A DNA stretch of 64,000 nt, taken from NCBI RefSeq assembly GCF_002197645.1, contig NZ_CP021874.1:3720001-3784000 (forward strand), written 5' to 3'. A program made the translations under genes and the position numbers. The stretch's first letter is position 1. Every line of letters begins with the position of its first letter. The DNA is from Enterococcus wangshanyuanii. GTDB taxonomy: Bacteria > Bacillota > Bacilli > Lactobacillales > Enterococcaceae. The notes beneath the pieces were generated by a model that made no database searches, had not been told where the DNA came from, and saw only the letters and a list, made by a program, of their open reading frames with translations. Positions 34,287 through 43,199 of this stretch are shown here, one piece after another.

Positions 34287-36044
34287 ATGCTGCATACTAT
34301 AATCAAAGCGAACAGCTATCAGGATTCCATCGTATTGATGTTATTGACAAATAAATTAAATACGATTGATGGTGTTCACAACGTCTCTGTTATGATGGGG
34401 ACTCCGGCGAATAAAGATATTTTTAAAACCGGTGGCTTATATACGGATGAATTAGAAAAAGCATCATCAAATGATATGGTGATCGTTTTAGATATCGAAG
34501 ATGATTCTTTGATCGACCAAGTGTTATCAGAGATCGATGTATTTTTAGAAGAGCAAACAAAAGGCGGCGGAGATGGCGCTGGAGAAGAAGTAGCCAAAAC
34601 GTGGGATAAGGCTTTTGAATTAGGGAAGGACGCTGGAGTAGCTGTATTTTCTATTCCTGGAACACATGCAGCACTTGAAATCGAAAAAGCATTGGATGAG
34701 GGCAAACATGTCTTTTGTTTTAGTGATAATGTTGCAATCGAAGATGAAAAGCGCTTAAAAGAAAAAGCCCATGAAGCTGGACTTTTACTAATGGGACCTG
34801 ATTGTGGTACTGGTATTATCAATGGTATTCCTGTTGCATTTACCAATGCTGTTCGTAAAGGAAAAATCGGTGTCGTTGGAGCATCTGGTACGGGAATTCA
34901 GGAAGTAACGACGATCATCCATAAATTAGGTGGTGGAGTGACGAATGCAATCGGTACTGGCGGGCGTGATCTAAAAGCTGAGATCGGTGGTATCACTCTT
35001 AAAAACAGTATCATGACATTGGAGAAAGATCCTAATACCGAAGTCATTGTTGTAATTTCTAAACCACCTGCACCAGAAGTTCGTGATGAAGTTCTGAACC
35101 TTTTAAGAAGTGTTTCTAAGCCTGCAGTAACGATTTTCTTAGGTGAAAAACCTGAAACACATGAAGAAAATCTTTACCGTGCCTATACACTTGAAGAAGC
35201 AGCACAAATTGCTGTTCAATTATTGAATAAAGAAACTGTTAAAGCGAAAAAAGAGATTTTGAACGTACCGGCACATGCTCTTAAATCTGAACAAAAATAT
35301 GTTAAAGGATTATACTCCGGTGGAACACTTGCGTATGAAGCAGCAATGCTGATTAAGGAAGGTTTAACTTTATCTGATGGAGAGCATGCACCAGAAGGAT
35401 TCATTTTAAAAAATCAGGGACATGAAATCATCGATTTAGGGGATGATATTTATACACAAGGCAAACCGCATCCAATGATCGATCCAACTAAACGTAAAGA
35501 AATGTTGGAAGAAGTAGGGAAAGATCCTGAAACAGCGATCATTTTGTTGGATGTTGTACTTGGCTATGGTTCTCATGCCAATATGGCACAAGAACTTGCT
35601 CCGACGATTCAAGAATTAAAAGCGCAAGCAAAAAATGAAGGTAGAGAATTATTTGTTATTGGTACAATTGTTGGTACAGATGAAGATCCTCAAAATATTC
35701 ATGAACAAGAAGCAATCATGAAGGAAGCCGGCGTGATACTGTGTGATAGTAATGCTCAAGCTGTTCGCATGGCATTAGCAATTTTGGACCATCCGCTGAA
35801 GCAGGAAGAAAAAGCAATCGTACCGCAACCAACCGTTACACCGATTACAATAACGCCATCAGAAGCAATGCTGGCATTATTAACAAATCAAGGCTTTATT
35901 AATATTGGTTTAAGGAGTTTTTCAGAAGCGATTACCAATCATGGCGGTAATGTTGTTCAATACGATTGGCAACCAGTTGCAGGAGGAAATATCACCTTAC
36001 AAAAAGCATTACAATTTTTAAGCAAAGTAGAATTAGGCAAATAA
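34287..36044 (+). CDS. fdrA: FdrA-like subunit of oxamate carbamoyltransferase (AllF)
   Basis: 585 residues, FdrA family (acyl-CoA-synthetase-like fold). Visible: GVHNVSVMMGTPANKDIF near the start, the nucleotide/CoA-like loop GVVGASGTGIQEVTTIIHKL, GTGGRDLKAEIGG, and the second Rossmann part with KGLYSGGTLAYEAAMLI and IILLDVVLGYGSHANMA. In E. coli, FdrA (AllF) with YlbE (AllG) and YlbF (AllH) forms the enzyme that cuts oxalurate with phosphate to oxamate and carbamoyl phosphate. The neighbouring AllG and carbamate kinase genes support that role. Preceded by a hairpin array and AATGGAGGA. Confidence 0.88.
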   Translation: MLHTIIKANSYQDSIVLMLLTNKLNTIDGVHNVSVMMGTPANKDIFKTGGLYTDELEKASSNDMVIVLDIEDDSLIDQVLSEIDVFLEEQTKGGGDGAGEEVAKTWDKAFELGKDAGVAVFSIPGTHAALEIEKALDEGKHVFCFSDNVAIEDEKRLKEKAHEAGLLLMGPDCGTGIINGIPVAFTNAVRKGKIGVVGASGTGIQEVTTIIHKLGGGVTNAIGTGGRDLKAEIGGITLKNSIMTLEKDPNTEVIVVISKPPAPEVRDEVLNLLRSVSKPAVTIFLGEKPETHEENLYRAYTLEEAAQIAVQLLNKETVKAKKEILNVPAHALKSEQKYVKGLYSGGTLAYEAAMLIKEGLTLSDGEHAPEGFILKNQGHEIIDLGDDIYTQGKPHPMIDPTKRKEMLEEVGKDPETAIILLDVVLGYGSHANMAQELAPTIQELKAQAKNEGRELFVIGTIVGTDEDPQNIHEQEAIMKEAGVILCDSNAQAVRMALAILDHPLKQEEKAIVPQPTVTPITITPSEAMLALLTNQGFINIGLRSFSEAITNHGGNVVQYDWQPVAGGNITLQKALQFLSKVELGK

Positions 36045-36052
36045 GATGATCG

Positions 36053-36093
36053 AGCTAAACAAGTCATTCTTTAAAAAAGGAGCTTGTTTAGCT
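36053..36093 (+). other. intercistronic hairpin between fdrA and allG
   Basis: AGCTAAACAAG pairs perfectly with CTTGTTTAGCT around a 19-base loop. No T-run follows and the next ribosome site (CGGAGGG) lies just after, so it is a stability or processing element, not a terminator. Confidence 0.6.
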
Positions 36094-36113
36094 TCAACGG
36101 AGGGTAACAAAAA

Positions 36114-37382
36114 ATGTCATATAAAACAATCGATGAAGCAAATCAGGCAGTTGCTGCCAAAATCGTTGCCGGTTCTCCTTTCCTACTGGATGTAGTTCCG
36201 GCAAAATCAGTGATCAAAGAATTGAATGAAGGAAAAGTATTGTTACATGCTGGACCGCCAATCACTTATGATAAGATGGTCGATCCTATTCAAGGGGCTT
36301 GCGTTGGTGCTGCTCTATTCGAAGAATGGTGCGATACTGAAGAAGAAGCTAGAGAAATGCTGGAATCAGGAGAAGTCACTTTGATTCCTTGTCATCACGT
36401 AAATGCTGTAGGTCCTATGGGTGGTATCACATCTGCGAATATGGCGGTATTAGTCGTTGAAAATAAAACAGACGGTAATCGTGCATTCTGTACAATGAAT
36501 GAAGGAATCGGCGCAGTATTACGTTTTGGTGCTTATTCAAATGAAGTGATTACTCGTTTAAGATGGATGAGAGACACGTTAGCACCTGTGTTGAGCGCAG
36601 CGTTGAAAACAAAGGAAGATGGATTGAATATCAATGTTTTAGTAGCAAAAGCGATCGCTATGGGAGATGAATTCCACCAACGAAATATTGCTGCTTCATT
36701 GGCTTTCTTAAAAGAAATGGCACCGATCATTGTTGGTTTAACAGATATCGATCAAGTGAAACGCGAAGAAGTTGTCCAGTTTTTGGCTGATACAGATCAG
36801 TTCTTCTTAAACGTGATGATGGCTTCAGCAAAAGCGGTGATGGATGGGGCTAGACAAATTCAAGAAGGAACGATCGTCACTGCTATGTGCAGAAATGGAC
36901 ATGAATTCGGGATTCGCATTGCCGGAATGGGCGATGAGTGGTTTACTGGTCCTGTGAATACACCTCAAGGATTATACTTCTCAGGCTTCAGTGAAGCGGA
37001 TGCAGCACCGGATATGGGTGATAGCGCGATTACAGAGACTTTTGGTGTCGGCGGTATGGCGATGATTGCTGCTCCAGCGGTTACTCGTTTTGTTGGCTCA
37101 GGCGGATTCTATGACGCGCTGAATACAAGTGAAGAAATGACGGAAATCTGTATTGATACAAACCCTAATTTCCCTGTTCCAACATGGGATTTCAAAGGGA
37201 TTTGTTTAGGCATCGATGCTAGAAAAGTTGTCGAAACTGGGATCCTTCCTGTGATCAATACAGGAATTGCCAACAAAAAAGCGGGCTTAGGTCAAATTGG
37301 CGCTGGAACAGTTACGCCGCCGATTGATTGTTTTGAAAAAGCTGTTTTAGCTTATGCAAAGAAATTAGGTTTTACAGAGTAA
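36114..37382 (+). CDS. allG: YlbE/AllG-like subunit of oxamate carbamoyltransferase (DUF1116)
   Basis: 422 residues, DUF1116 family. Typical blocks: LHAGPPITYDKMVDPIQGAC, HHVNAVGPMGGITSANMAVL, RNGHEFGIRIAGMGDEWFTG, GFSEADAAPDMGDSAITETF and GLGQIGAGTVTPPIDCF. With FdrA it should act on oxalurate. The third subunit known from E. coli (AllH/YlbF, DUF2877) is not present in this window. A strong ribosome site (CGGAGGG) precedes the ATG. Confidence 0.88.
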   Translation: MSYKTIDEANQAVAAKIVAGSPFLLDVVPAKSVIKELNEGKVLLHAGPPITYDKMVDPIQGACVGAALFEEWCDTEEEAREMLESGEVTLIPCHHVNAVGPMGGITSANMAVLVVENKTDGNRAFCTMNEGIGAVLRFGAYSNEVITRLRWMRDTLAPVLSAALKTKEDGLNINVLVAKAIAMGDEFHQRNIAASLAFLKEMAPIIVGLTDIDQVKREEVVQFLADTDQFFLNVMMASAKAVMDGARQIQEGTIVTAMCRNGHEFGIRIAGMGDEWFTGPVNTPQGLYFSGFSEADAAPDMGDSAITETFGVGGMAMIAAPAVTRFVGSGGFYDALNTSEEMTEICIDTNPNFPVPTWDFKGICLGIDARKVVETGILPVINTGIANKKAGLGQIGAGTVTPPIDCFEKAVLAYAKKLGFTE

Positions 37383-37387
37383 TACAT

Positions 37388-37423
37388 TCAGAAGTTAGTA
37401 GCATCAAGCCTACTAACTTCTGA
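37388..37423 (+). other. hairpin after allG
   Basis: TCAGAAGTTAGTAG pairs with CTACTAACTTCTGA around an 8-base loop. Followed only by TTTAAAA, so at best a weak terminator. It may set the ratio of carbamate kinase to upstream products. Confidence 0.55.
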
Positions 37424-37561
37424 TTTAAAAAGAATAAATCGAATTAGACCACTTACTATCGTTGCTAAAGAAAGAAGCGACTTCAGCAAGCGTTATTTGT
37501 TATGCCTAAATAGTCAATCGGGTTTAGTAAAAATGACTTTTAAGAAAATGGAGGAAGAAAT

Positions 37562-38500
37562 ATGGCAAATCGTGTCGTGATCGCACTGGGCGGAAACGCG
37601 ATCTTAAAACCAAATCAAGAAGCAACTTTGGAAGTACAATTAGAAAATGTAAAGCTTAGTGCAGAATTGATTGCAAAAATCGAAGAATTAGATTATCAAA
37701 TTGTGTTGACGCACGGAAATGGTCCACAAGTAGGAAATATCTTAAGACAAAATGAAGAAGCTAAAGATGTCGTTCCGCCATTTCCGCTAGATGTTTGTAA
37801 TGCGGAATCACAAGGCTTTATCGGATATATGTTGGAACAGAGTTTGAAAAACTCTTTGGAAACAAAAGGACTGACTAGTAATGTGGTGACTCTTTTAACT
37901 CAGACAGAAGTGTCTGCCGAAGATGATGCCTTTGAACAGCCAAATAAACCAATTGGTATTTTCTATTCTGAATTAGAAGCTAAAAAAATGGAAAAAGAAA
38001 AAGGCTGGGTCATGATGGAAGATGCCGGACGTGGGTACCGACGTGTAGTTCCATCGCCGCAGCCAAAAGCAATTCATGGTGTAGATGCTATCGTTAAGTT
38101 ATTAAACCAAAATACGATCGTGATTGCTGGAGGAGGCGGAGGGATTCCTGTAGTCCGCTGTCAAAATGGGTTACTTAAAGGAATCGAAGCGGTGATCGAC
38201 AAAGATCGTACGGGTAAAAAATTAGCTGAACAAATCGATGCAGATACATTCATGATGTTGACCGATGTAAGTAATGTTTATATCAACTATGGCAAAGAAA
38301 ACCAAGAGAAACTGGAAACGATTTCTGTTGATCAAGCGCAACAATATATGGATGAAGGACATTTTGCAGATGGTAGCATGGGGCCTAAAATGGAGGCAGC
38401 AATTGCTTTTGCGAAGCAAGGCAAAACAGCCATTATCTGTTCTTTAGAAGAAGCAGATTTAGCTTTATCAGGACAAGCAGGAACAAGAATTACGGGATAA
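37562..38500 (+). CDS. arcC: carbamate kinase of the allantoin cluster
   Basis: 312 residues, normal length for carbamate kinase. Motifs: VIALGGNAILKPNQ, LTHGNGPQVGNILRQNE, DAGRGYRRVVPSPQPKAIHG, VIAGGGGGIPVV, DKDRTGKKLAEQIDAD and GSMGPKMEAAIAF. It makes ATP from carbamoyl phosphate and ADP, releasing CO2 and ammonia, and so is the energy-yielding step of this pathway. It is the counterpart of AllK. ATGGAGGAAG precedes the ATG. Confidence 0.96.
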   Translation: MANRVVIALGGNAILKPNQEATLEVQLENVKLSAELIAKIEELDYQIVLTHGNGPQVGNILRQNEEAKDVVPPFPLDVCNAESQGFIGYMLEQSLKNSLETKGLTSNVVTLLTQTEVSAEDDAFEQPNKPIGIFYSELEAKKMEKEKGWVMMEDAGRGYRRVVPSPQPKAIHGVDAIVKLLNQNTIVIAGGGGGIPVVRCQNGLLKGIEAVIDKDRTGKKLAEQIDADTFMMLTDVSNVYINYGKENQEKLETISVDQAQQYMDEGHFADGSMGPKMEAAIAFAKQGKTAIICSLEEADLALSGQAGTRITG

Positions 38501-38505
38501 AAAAG

Positions 38506-38545
38506 AAGTTGACCGACTCTTTATGATAGGTCAACTTTTTTTTTT
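38506..38545 (+). terminator. carbamate kinase terminator, shared with convergent pucR
   Basis: AAGTTGACC pairs with GGTCAACTT and nine or more T follow on the plus strand. The A-run on the left lets it serve the minus strand too. Confidence 0.9.
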
Positions 38546-40181
38546 AGTGTTGATTTGAACGTTCGGATAATTCTAATGCCAGACGTAAATTCAGGCTGTT
38601 GATAGGGTCTTGAATATTTTTACCTAACAATTTAGCACAGTGATCGATTCTGTACTTGATCGTATTTCGATGTAGGTACATTTCCTTGGCTGTTTTAGAA
38701 ATCTCGCATTGAAAGCTCAAGTAACATTTAAGTGTTTTTCTGAGTTCGATAAAGGAATCTTCGATCGGGTAAGCGAGTTCTTTCAAGGTTGTTTCACAGA
38801 AGTAATGAACATCTTCAGCACTCATTTTTTCAAAAAGACTCTTCATTCCTTTAGGATGATAACGATGGATCAATGGCGTCTCAGTCATCGCCAAGGTTTC
38901 TTCATAAGCGGTTTTCGCTTCAATAAATGAGCTAGCGATCTGTTCAGCAGTTTCATATAGATTTCCTAAAGCAAAAGTAAGTGTGATCGGTAATTTATCA
39001 GAGAGCTGGAGTGAAATCTCCTGTAAAATCTGCTCCAAGTCATTTACTTTACTTTGAATCAAGATAGCAAGATGATTTGTGTTTTTTATTTTGAAAACAC
39101 TTGTGTTTTTCAGTCTTAGCGGCAAACTTTCTTCAAGCCATTGAAAAGCCACATCACTTTCTTCTTGTTGGTATTTGATTTTTGTTGCGGTTGTGGTCGT
39201 TTGATTACAGACGGCATAAACGATTTGGTATTGCGTGCTTTTCTTCAAACCGTAATTGGCACCTAAATCAAGCCAGTCACGTTGGACTTGGTGAGGAGTT
39301 TGCTGATGTTCGATCAGCTGACTTAAAAAATCACTCTTCAAAAGATCAAGTGATTCTTGAACTTTTTGATTTTTGTACAACATGAAAGAAAGCACTAGAC
39401 AAGCTTGCTCCACTGCAAACTCAGACATTGGATAAGGAACTTGTTCCGGGTTCAAGATCAATAAATAATGTGGGAAATAGGTATTGACTGTTACTGAAAA
39501 GCCTGCAATTTGAAGAGGCTGCTGATTTAGATCATTAATGATGAACGACGCATGACTATCTTCATTCCAATGCTTATATTTTTCCACTAATTGTTCCACA
39601 TAATACTCTGCAGGTTTAGACGTTTGAGTAAAGTGTTTAGAGTGTGCAATTACTTTACGATAAGGACTCAGTAAAATCACCGGCGTGTTGATCATCTTTC
39701 CGAAGTCGGCAATGAATCGTGCAATACTGACATCATGGATCAGCAAGTCTGAAAAACGTTTTTGGATATCTAACGCATAACTCAATTGCTCTGTTTTTGT
39801 GTCCCATAAATAATTCAAAAGTTGATGCAACAATGCGCCTAGAGGTTGAGTGCTGGGGACTTGAACAATCGGAAATTTAATTTTATTTGCATAAGCAACG
39901 ACCTCAGGATCAATTGCTTCTATAAAGCGACCAACCTTGATTCCAATTCCTGCAGCTTCTTGTTCTTTCAATGAATCGATCAATGAAATCAGCGCTTGTT
40001 GATTGTCTTTATATACCATAGCAGTAGTTAGTAGAAAAATTCGCTTAGGAATAAAGTTAGCCACATCAGGTGTTTCCGATATTTCGATACTTTCAACGAT
40101 CGTATTTATCTGTGCTGGGTGTGTCAATAATTTTAAATCAGAAAAATGTGGTATTTTCAATAAATCTTCTAAAGTAGTCAA
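38544..40181 (-). CDS. PucR-type transcriptional regulator of allantoin/purine catabolism
   Basis: 545 residues from TTG at 40181, with CTAGGAGG eight bases upstream. The N-terminal PucR domain (LEDLLKIPHFSDLKLLTHPA to about 125, VQVPSTQPLGALLHQLLNYL) is followed by a GAF-like or CdaR-type middle. The C-terminus is the PucR/HTH_30 DNA-binding domain (LKCYLSFQCEISKTAKEMYL, HRNTIKYRIDHCAKLLG). In Bacillus, PucR activates ureide genes in response to pathway intermediates. It lies between and opposite to the pathway genes, so it is the likely local activator of the TTTGTG-type promoters. Confidence 0.92.
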   Translation of the reverse strand: MTTLEDLLKIPHFSDLKLLTHPAQINTIVESIEISETPDVANFIPKRIFLLTTAMVYKDNQQALISLIDSLKEQEAAGIGIKVGRFIEAIDPEVVAYANKIKFPIVQVPSTQPLGALLHQLLNYLWDTKTEQLSYALDIQKRFSDLLIHDVSIARFIADFGKMINTPVILLSPYRKVIAHSKHFTQTSKPAEYYVEQLVEKYKHWNEDSHASFIINDLNQQPLQIAGFSVTVNTYFPHYLLILNPEQVPYPMSEFAVEQACLVLSFMLYKNQKVQESLDLLKSDFLSQLIEHQQTPHQVQRDWLDLGANYGLKKSTQYQIVYAVCNQTTTTATKIKYQQEESDVAFQWLEESLPLRLKNTSVFKIKNTNHLAILIQSKVNDLEQILQEISLQLSDKLPITLTFALGNLYETAEQIASSFIEAKTAYEETLAMTETPLIHRYHPKGMKSLFEKMSAEDVHYFCETTLKELAYPIEDSFIELRKTLKCYLSFQCEISKTAKEMYLHRNTIKYRIDHCAKLLGKNIQDPINSLNLRLALELSERSNQH

Positions 40182-40359
40182 TCAATTGCCTCCTAGAATA
40201 TACAATAATCAGAATATCTCTATTGTAAATGATAGCGTATCCAGATTCAAGAATGGTTTGTGCATGTTAACTGAATATTGTATATATTTGTTTAATGAAG
40301 ACAATGACTTTTGCTGATATAAGAGTACGATGGAAATAAAACGGAAATGAGGAATAGTT
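40182..40359. promoter_or_regulatory. divergent pucR / aminotransferase promoter region
   Basis: On the minus strand TTTACAAT gives a -10 for pucR near 40225. GGTTTGTGCATG (40255-40266) holds one TTTGTG half-site like those in the two allantoin promoters. A TGTATAT-type -10 toward the aminotransferase lies near 40281. Exact starts are not certain. Confidence 0.4.
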
Positions 40360-41568
40360 ATGTTTTCAGAAATATCAGTACCAAGCAGAACGATTATGAC
40401 ACCAGGGCCGGTAGAAGCACACCCGGTGGCTTTAAGAGCGATGTCAGCGTCTATTTTAGGTCAATTTGATCCAGCTTTTCTTCGAATCATGGATGAAGTC
40501 AAGGAAATGATCAAAATTCCTTTTGGGACAAAAAATGAGCAGGCGTTTGCGGTTGATGGTACCTCTCGTTCTGGTTTAGAAGCAGCATTGATTGCATTGA
40601 TCGAACCTGGAGATAAAGTATTGATTCCTGTTTATGGTCGTTTTGCTTATCTATTAGGTGAAATTTGTGAACGGGCACAAGCAGAAATCCGTTATCTTGA
40701 AAAAGAGTGGGATGCACCTTTTGAACAAGAAGAAGTTATTCAAGCGATTACAGAATTTCAACCAAAAATAGTAACGATGGTTCACGGTGAAACAGCTAAT
40801 GGTCAAATGCAGCCATTGGATAAAATTGGTCAATATTGTCGGGAAAAGGATCTCTTCTTTGTCGTGGACATGGTCGCAACATATGGCGGAGTGCCTTTAG
40901 AAGTAGATGAATGGGCTGTCGATATTGCAATTGCAGGCACACAAAAATGTGTGAGTGTGCCGTCGGGTCTATCTTTGATCACGTATAATAAACGAGTAGA
41001 AAAAGTATTGGATGCACGGTATCAAAAAGAGTTGGGATTGAGTAAAGACATTAGAAATAAAAATCATATCAGCAGTAACTACCTTGATTTAAGTCAGTTG
41101 CAGCGTTATTGGAGTGAAGAGCGGATCAATCATCATACGGAGGCGACTAGTATGATTTATGGTCTGCATGAAGGCTTGAGAATGCTGATCCAAGAAGGGA
41201 TGGAAAATGTTTATGCTCGACATGCACTGAATGATCAGGCGATCGTTGCAGGTATCGAAGCGATGGAACTTGGTTTTTATGGTCAACTAAGCACCAAAAT
41301 GCCGACAGTTACACCGATCATGATTCCTGATGGGATCGATGGTGAAAAGGTACGAGCGTTGATGTTAGATGATTTTGCTGTTGAGATCGCTTCTTCTTTT
41401 GGTGCACTACAAGGAAAAGTATGGCGAATTGGAAATATGGGCTATAGTAGCCGTAAAAGTAATGTTCTTCATGTGTTATCAGCGTTAGAAGGCGCTTTGA
41501 ATTATTATGGTGCTGATATTGCTAAAGGTGAAGCAGTGAAAGCCGCTTTAGCAATTTATAAAAAATAG
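40360..41568 (+). CDS. pucG: (S)-ureidoglycine-glyoxylate aminotransferase
   Basis: 402 residues, class V (fold type I) PLP aminotransferase. MTPGPVEAHPVALRAMS at the start, DGTSRSGLEAALIALIEPGD, the PLP Asp in FFVVDMVATYGG, and the Schiff-base Lys in AIAGTQKCVSVPSGLS. Best fit is PucG, which transfers the amino group of ureidoglycine to glyoxylate, giving glycine and the oxamic-type ureide. It would compete with AllE for ureidoglycine and salvage glyoxylate as glycine. A serine-glyoxylate aminotransferase is the alternative, less likely here. It is divergent from pucR. Confidence 0.88.
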   Translation: MFSEISVPSRTIMTPGPVEAHPVALRAMSASILGQFDPAFLRIMDEVKEMIKIPFGTKNEQAFAVDGTSRSGLEAALIALIEPGDKVLIPVYGRFAYLLGEICERAQAEIRYLEKEWDAPFEQEEVIQAITEFQPKIVTMVHGETANGQMQPLDKIGQYCREKDLFFVVDMVATYGGVPLEVDEWAVDIAIAGTQKCVSVPSGLSLITYNKRVEKVLDARYQKELGLSKDIRNKNHISSNYLDLSQLQRYWSEERINHHTEATSMIYGLHEGLRMLIQEGMENVYARHALNDQAIVAGIEAMELGFYGQLSTKMPTVTPIMIPDGIDGEKVRALMLDDFAVEIASSFGALQGKVWRIGNMGYSSRKSNVLHVLSALEGALNYYGADIAKGEAVKAALAIYKK

Positions 41569-41576
41569 AATCACAT

Positions 41577-41623
41577 AGTTTGTGTGAAAGAACAATTTAT
41601 TGTTCGTTTTGCACAAACTTTTT
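41577..41623 (+). terminator. pucG terminator
   Basis: AGTTTGTG pairs with CACAAACT, with an inner AACAA-TTGTT stem, and then TTTTT. The right arm is shared with the operator of the next promoter. Confidence 0.75.
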
Positions 41624-41674
41624 GCTAAGTTTGTGAAAAGTAATGATGAATGAAAGATTGCTACCGCTTACAAT
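41612..41674 (+). promoter_or_regulatory. transporter-allB promoter with candidate PucR operator and cre site
   Basis: CACAAACTT (41612-41620) and AAGTTTGTG (41627-41635) form a perfect 9-bp inverted repeat. After 27 bp comes ACCGCTTACAAT (41663-41674) with -10 TACAAT. TGCTACCGCTTACA (41659-41672) fits the cre consensus at 13 of 14 positions. The -35 is weak. Layout equals the allC promoter. Confidence 0.6.
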
Positions 41675-41774
41675 TAAAGCGAATAAAGAAGTGGTTTCTC
41701 TATATATCCCCTAGCAAAATGCACAAACTTTGTCTAGAATTATATATAGAAAAATAACAGTTGGAGGAAAAGAC

Positions 41775-43052
41775 ATGGATGCAACAAATGAAAAAGTAAA
41801 GAGTTCAGGAATGGATTACTGGAAAAAAATTGTCATATTATTATGTGCCGGTTGGGTAACGATTTGGGTTTACCGTTCAGCTTTATCACCTGCTTATCCG
41901 CAAATCAATGAGTCCCTTGGAGGGAATATTTCTGATACTGCATTAGGATTTATTTCTACTTGTTATTTCTTTGGTTATGTAGCGATGCAGATTCCGGCAG
42001 GATTTTTAGTAGATAAAATCGGCAAGAAAAAAGTCTTGATCCCTGGGTTTATCGTGTTTGGCATTGCAGCATTTTTGATTTCTCAAGCAACGAGCATCTC
42101 AATGATTTATTTTGGTAGTGTTTTAGCTGGTTTAGGTTGTGGATCATTTTATGGCTCAGCTTACTCACTAACTTCTCAAAATATTCCCCAAGATAAAAGA
42201 AGTTTTTCAACAGCGATCGTTAATAGTGGTTCTGCAGTAGGTTCAGGTTTAGGCTTGATTTTATCTAGTTTCTTAGTGGTTCAACTACAATTTCCTTGGC
42301 AAACAATGATGTATATTTCTGTTGCGTTGATCGTAGTGATGTTGATCGCGTTTATCGCAATTATTCGTAATAATAAAGAAGATGCTGAATTTTTAGCTCA
42401 ATCTGCTGTAGAGGAAGCAAAAGTAAAAACGGAGACAACAGAAATTGTTGAAAAAGAACATGTGTCAATGAAAAAATTATTTTCACCAAAAATGTTATTT
42501 GCGTATGTGTTATATTTTGCTACTTGTTATGCTTATTATATGACGGTTACTTGGTTGCCAAACTTTTTAGGAACTGAGAGAGGATTTGAAGGAGCGGCTA
42601 TTGGTTTCTCTGCTTCTCTTGTAGCCTTTGCTTCTATTCCTGGGGCATTGTTCTTTAGCCGTTTGGCAGATAAATTTATGCATAAAAAAGTTCAATTTAT
42701 TGTCATTTTAGAATTTTTAGCAGCAATCATGCTCTTACTTACAGTTCAAGCAACAAACTCAACATTATTATTAGTAGGTTTGATTTTATACGGATTTTTA
42801 GGAAAGCTTGCAGTGGAGCCGATCATCATTTCTTGGTTGGGTGAAAATGCACCTAAAGTTGGGATTGGAACAACACTTGGCGTATTCAACTTTTTCGGTA
42901 TGATGTCTTCTGTGATTGCCCCAACTTTAACAGGCTCAATCTCAGATGCCACTGGTTCAAAAGAAATGGGTTTTTATATTTCAGTTATCTTATTGGTAGC
43001 AGGAACTGCATTGTTCTTATTGGCTAATCTTAAGAAAAAAACGGCTGAATAA
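41775..43052 (+). CDS. MFS transporter 1 of the allantoin cluster
   Basis: 425 residues from ATG 41775, with GTTGGAGG upstream; an in-frame start at 41730 lacks a ribosome site. Twelve membrane helices with the MFS loop GFLVDKIGKKKVLIPG after helix 2, and a large central loop (about 205-245). It is homologous to the MFS gene at 46281. The ligand is not readable; ureides, oxamate or another pathway compound are plausible from position. First gene of the second allantoin operon. Confidence 0.88.
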   Translation: MDATNEKVKSSGMDYWKKIVILLCAGWVTIWVYRSALSPAYPQINESLGGNISDTALGFISTCYFFGYVAMQIPAGFLVDKIGKKKVLIPGFIVFGIAAFLISQATSISMIYFGSVLAGLGCGSFYGSAYSLTSQNIPQDKRSFSTAIVNSGSAVGSGLGLILSSFLVVQLQFPWQTMMYISVALIVVMLIAFIAIIRNNKEDAEFLAQSAVEEAKVKTETTEIVEKEHVSMKKLFSPKMLFAYVLYFATCYAYYMTVTWLPNFLGTERGFEGAAIGFSASLVAFASIPGALFFSRLADKFMHKKVQFIVILEFLAAIMLLLTVQATNSTLLLVGLILYGFLGKLAVEPIIISWLGENAPKVGIGTTLGVFNFFGMMSSVIAPTLTGSISDATGSKEMGFYISVILLVAGTALFLLANLKKKTAE

Positions 43053-43067
43053 ATAAGTAAATAAGGT

Positions 43068-43122
43068 GATGTGTTTAACTTCTGGAACTGAATAGTTTAA
43101 GGAATTTAAACACATCTTTTTG
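43068..43122 (+). terminator. hairpin after MFS transporter 1
   Basis: GATGTGTTTAA pairs with TTAAACACATC around a long loop and TTTTT follows. It may be partial, letting some transcription reach the permease and allB. Confidence 0.75.
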
Positions 43123-43172
43123 TTGCTCAATAAGGAGTACTCAATGGGATATTTATTTTTATTGCACATTTA

Positions 43173-43186
43173 TGAAAACGCTTAAA
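43173..43186 (+). promoter_or_regulatory. cre (CcpA) site before the NCS1 permease
   Basis: TGAAAACGCTTAAA fits TGWNANCGNTNWCA at 13 of 14 positions. It overlaps the AAAGGAGG ribosome site, so CcpA would act as a roadblock for the permease and allB. Confidence 0.6.
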
Positions 43187-43199
43187 AGGAGGCGAAGAA

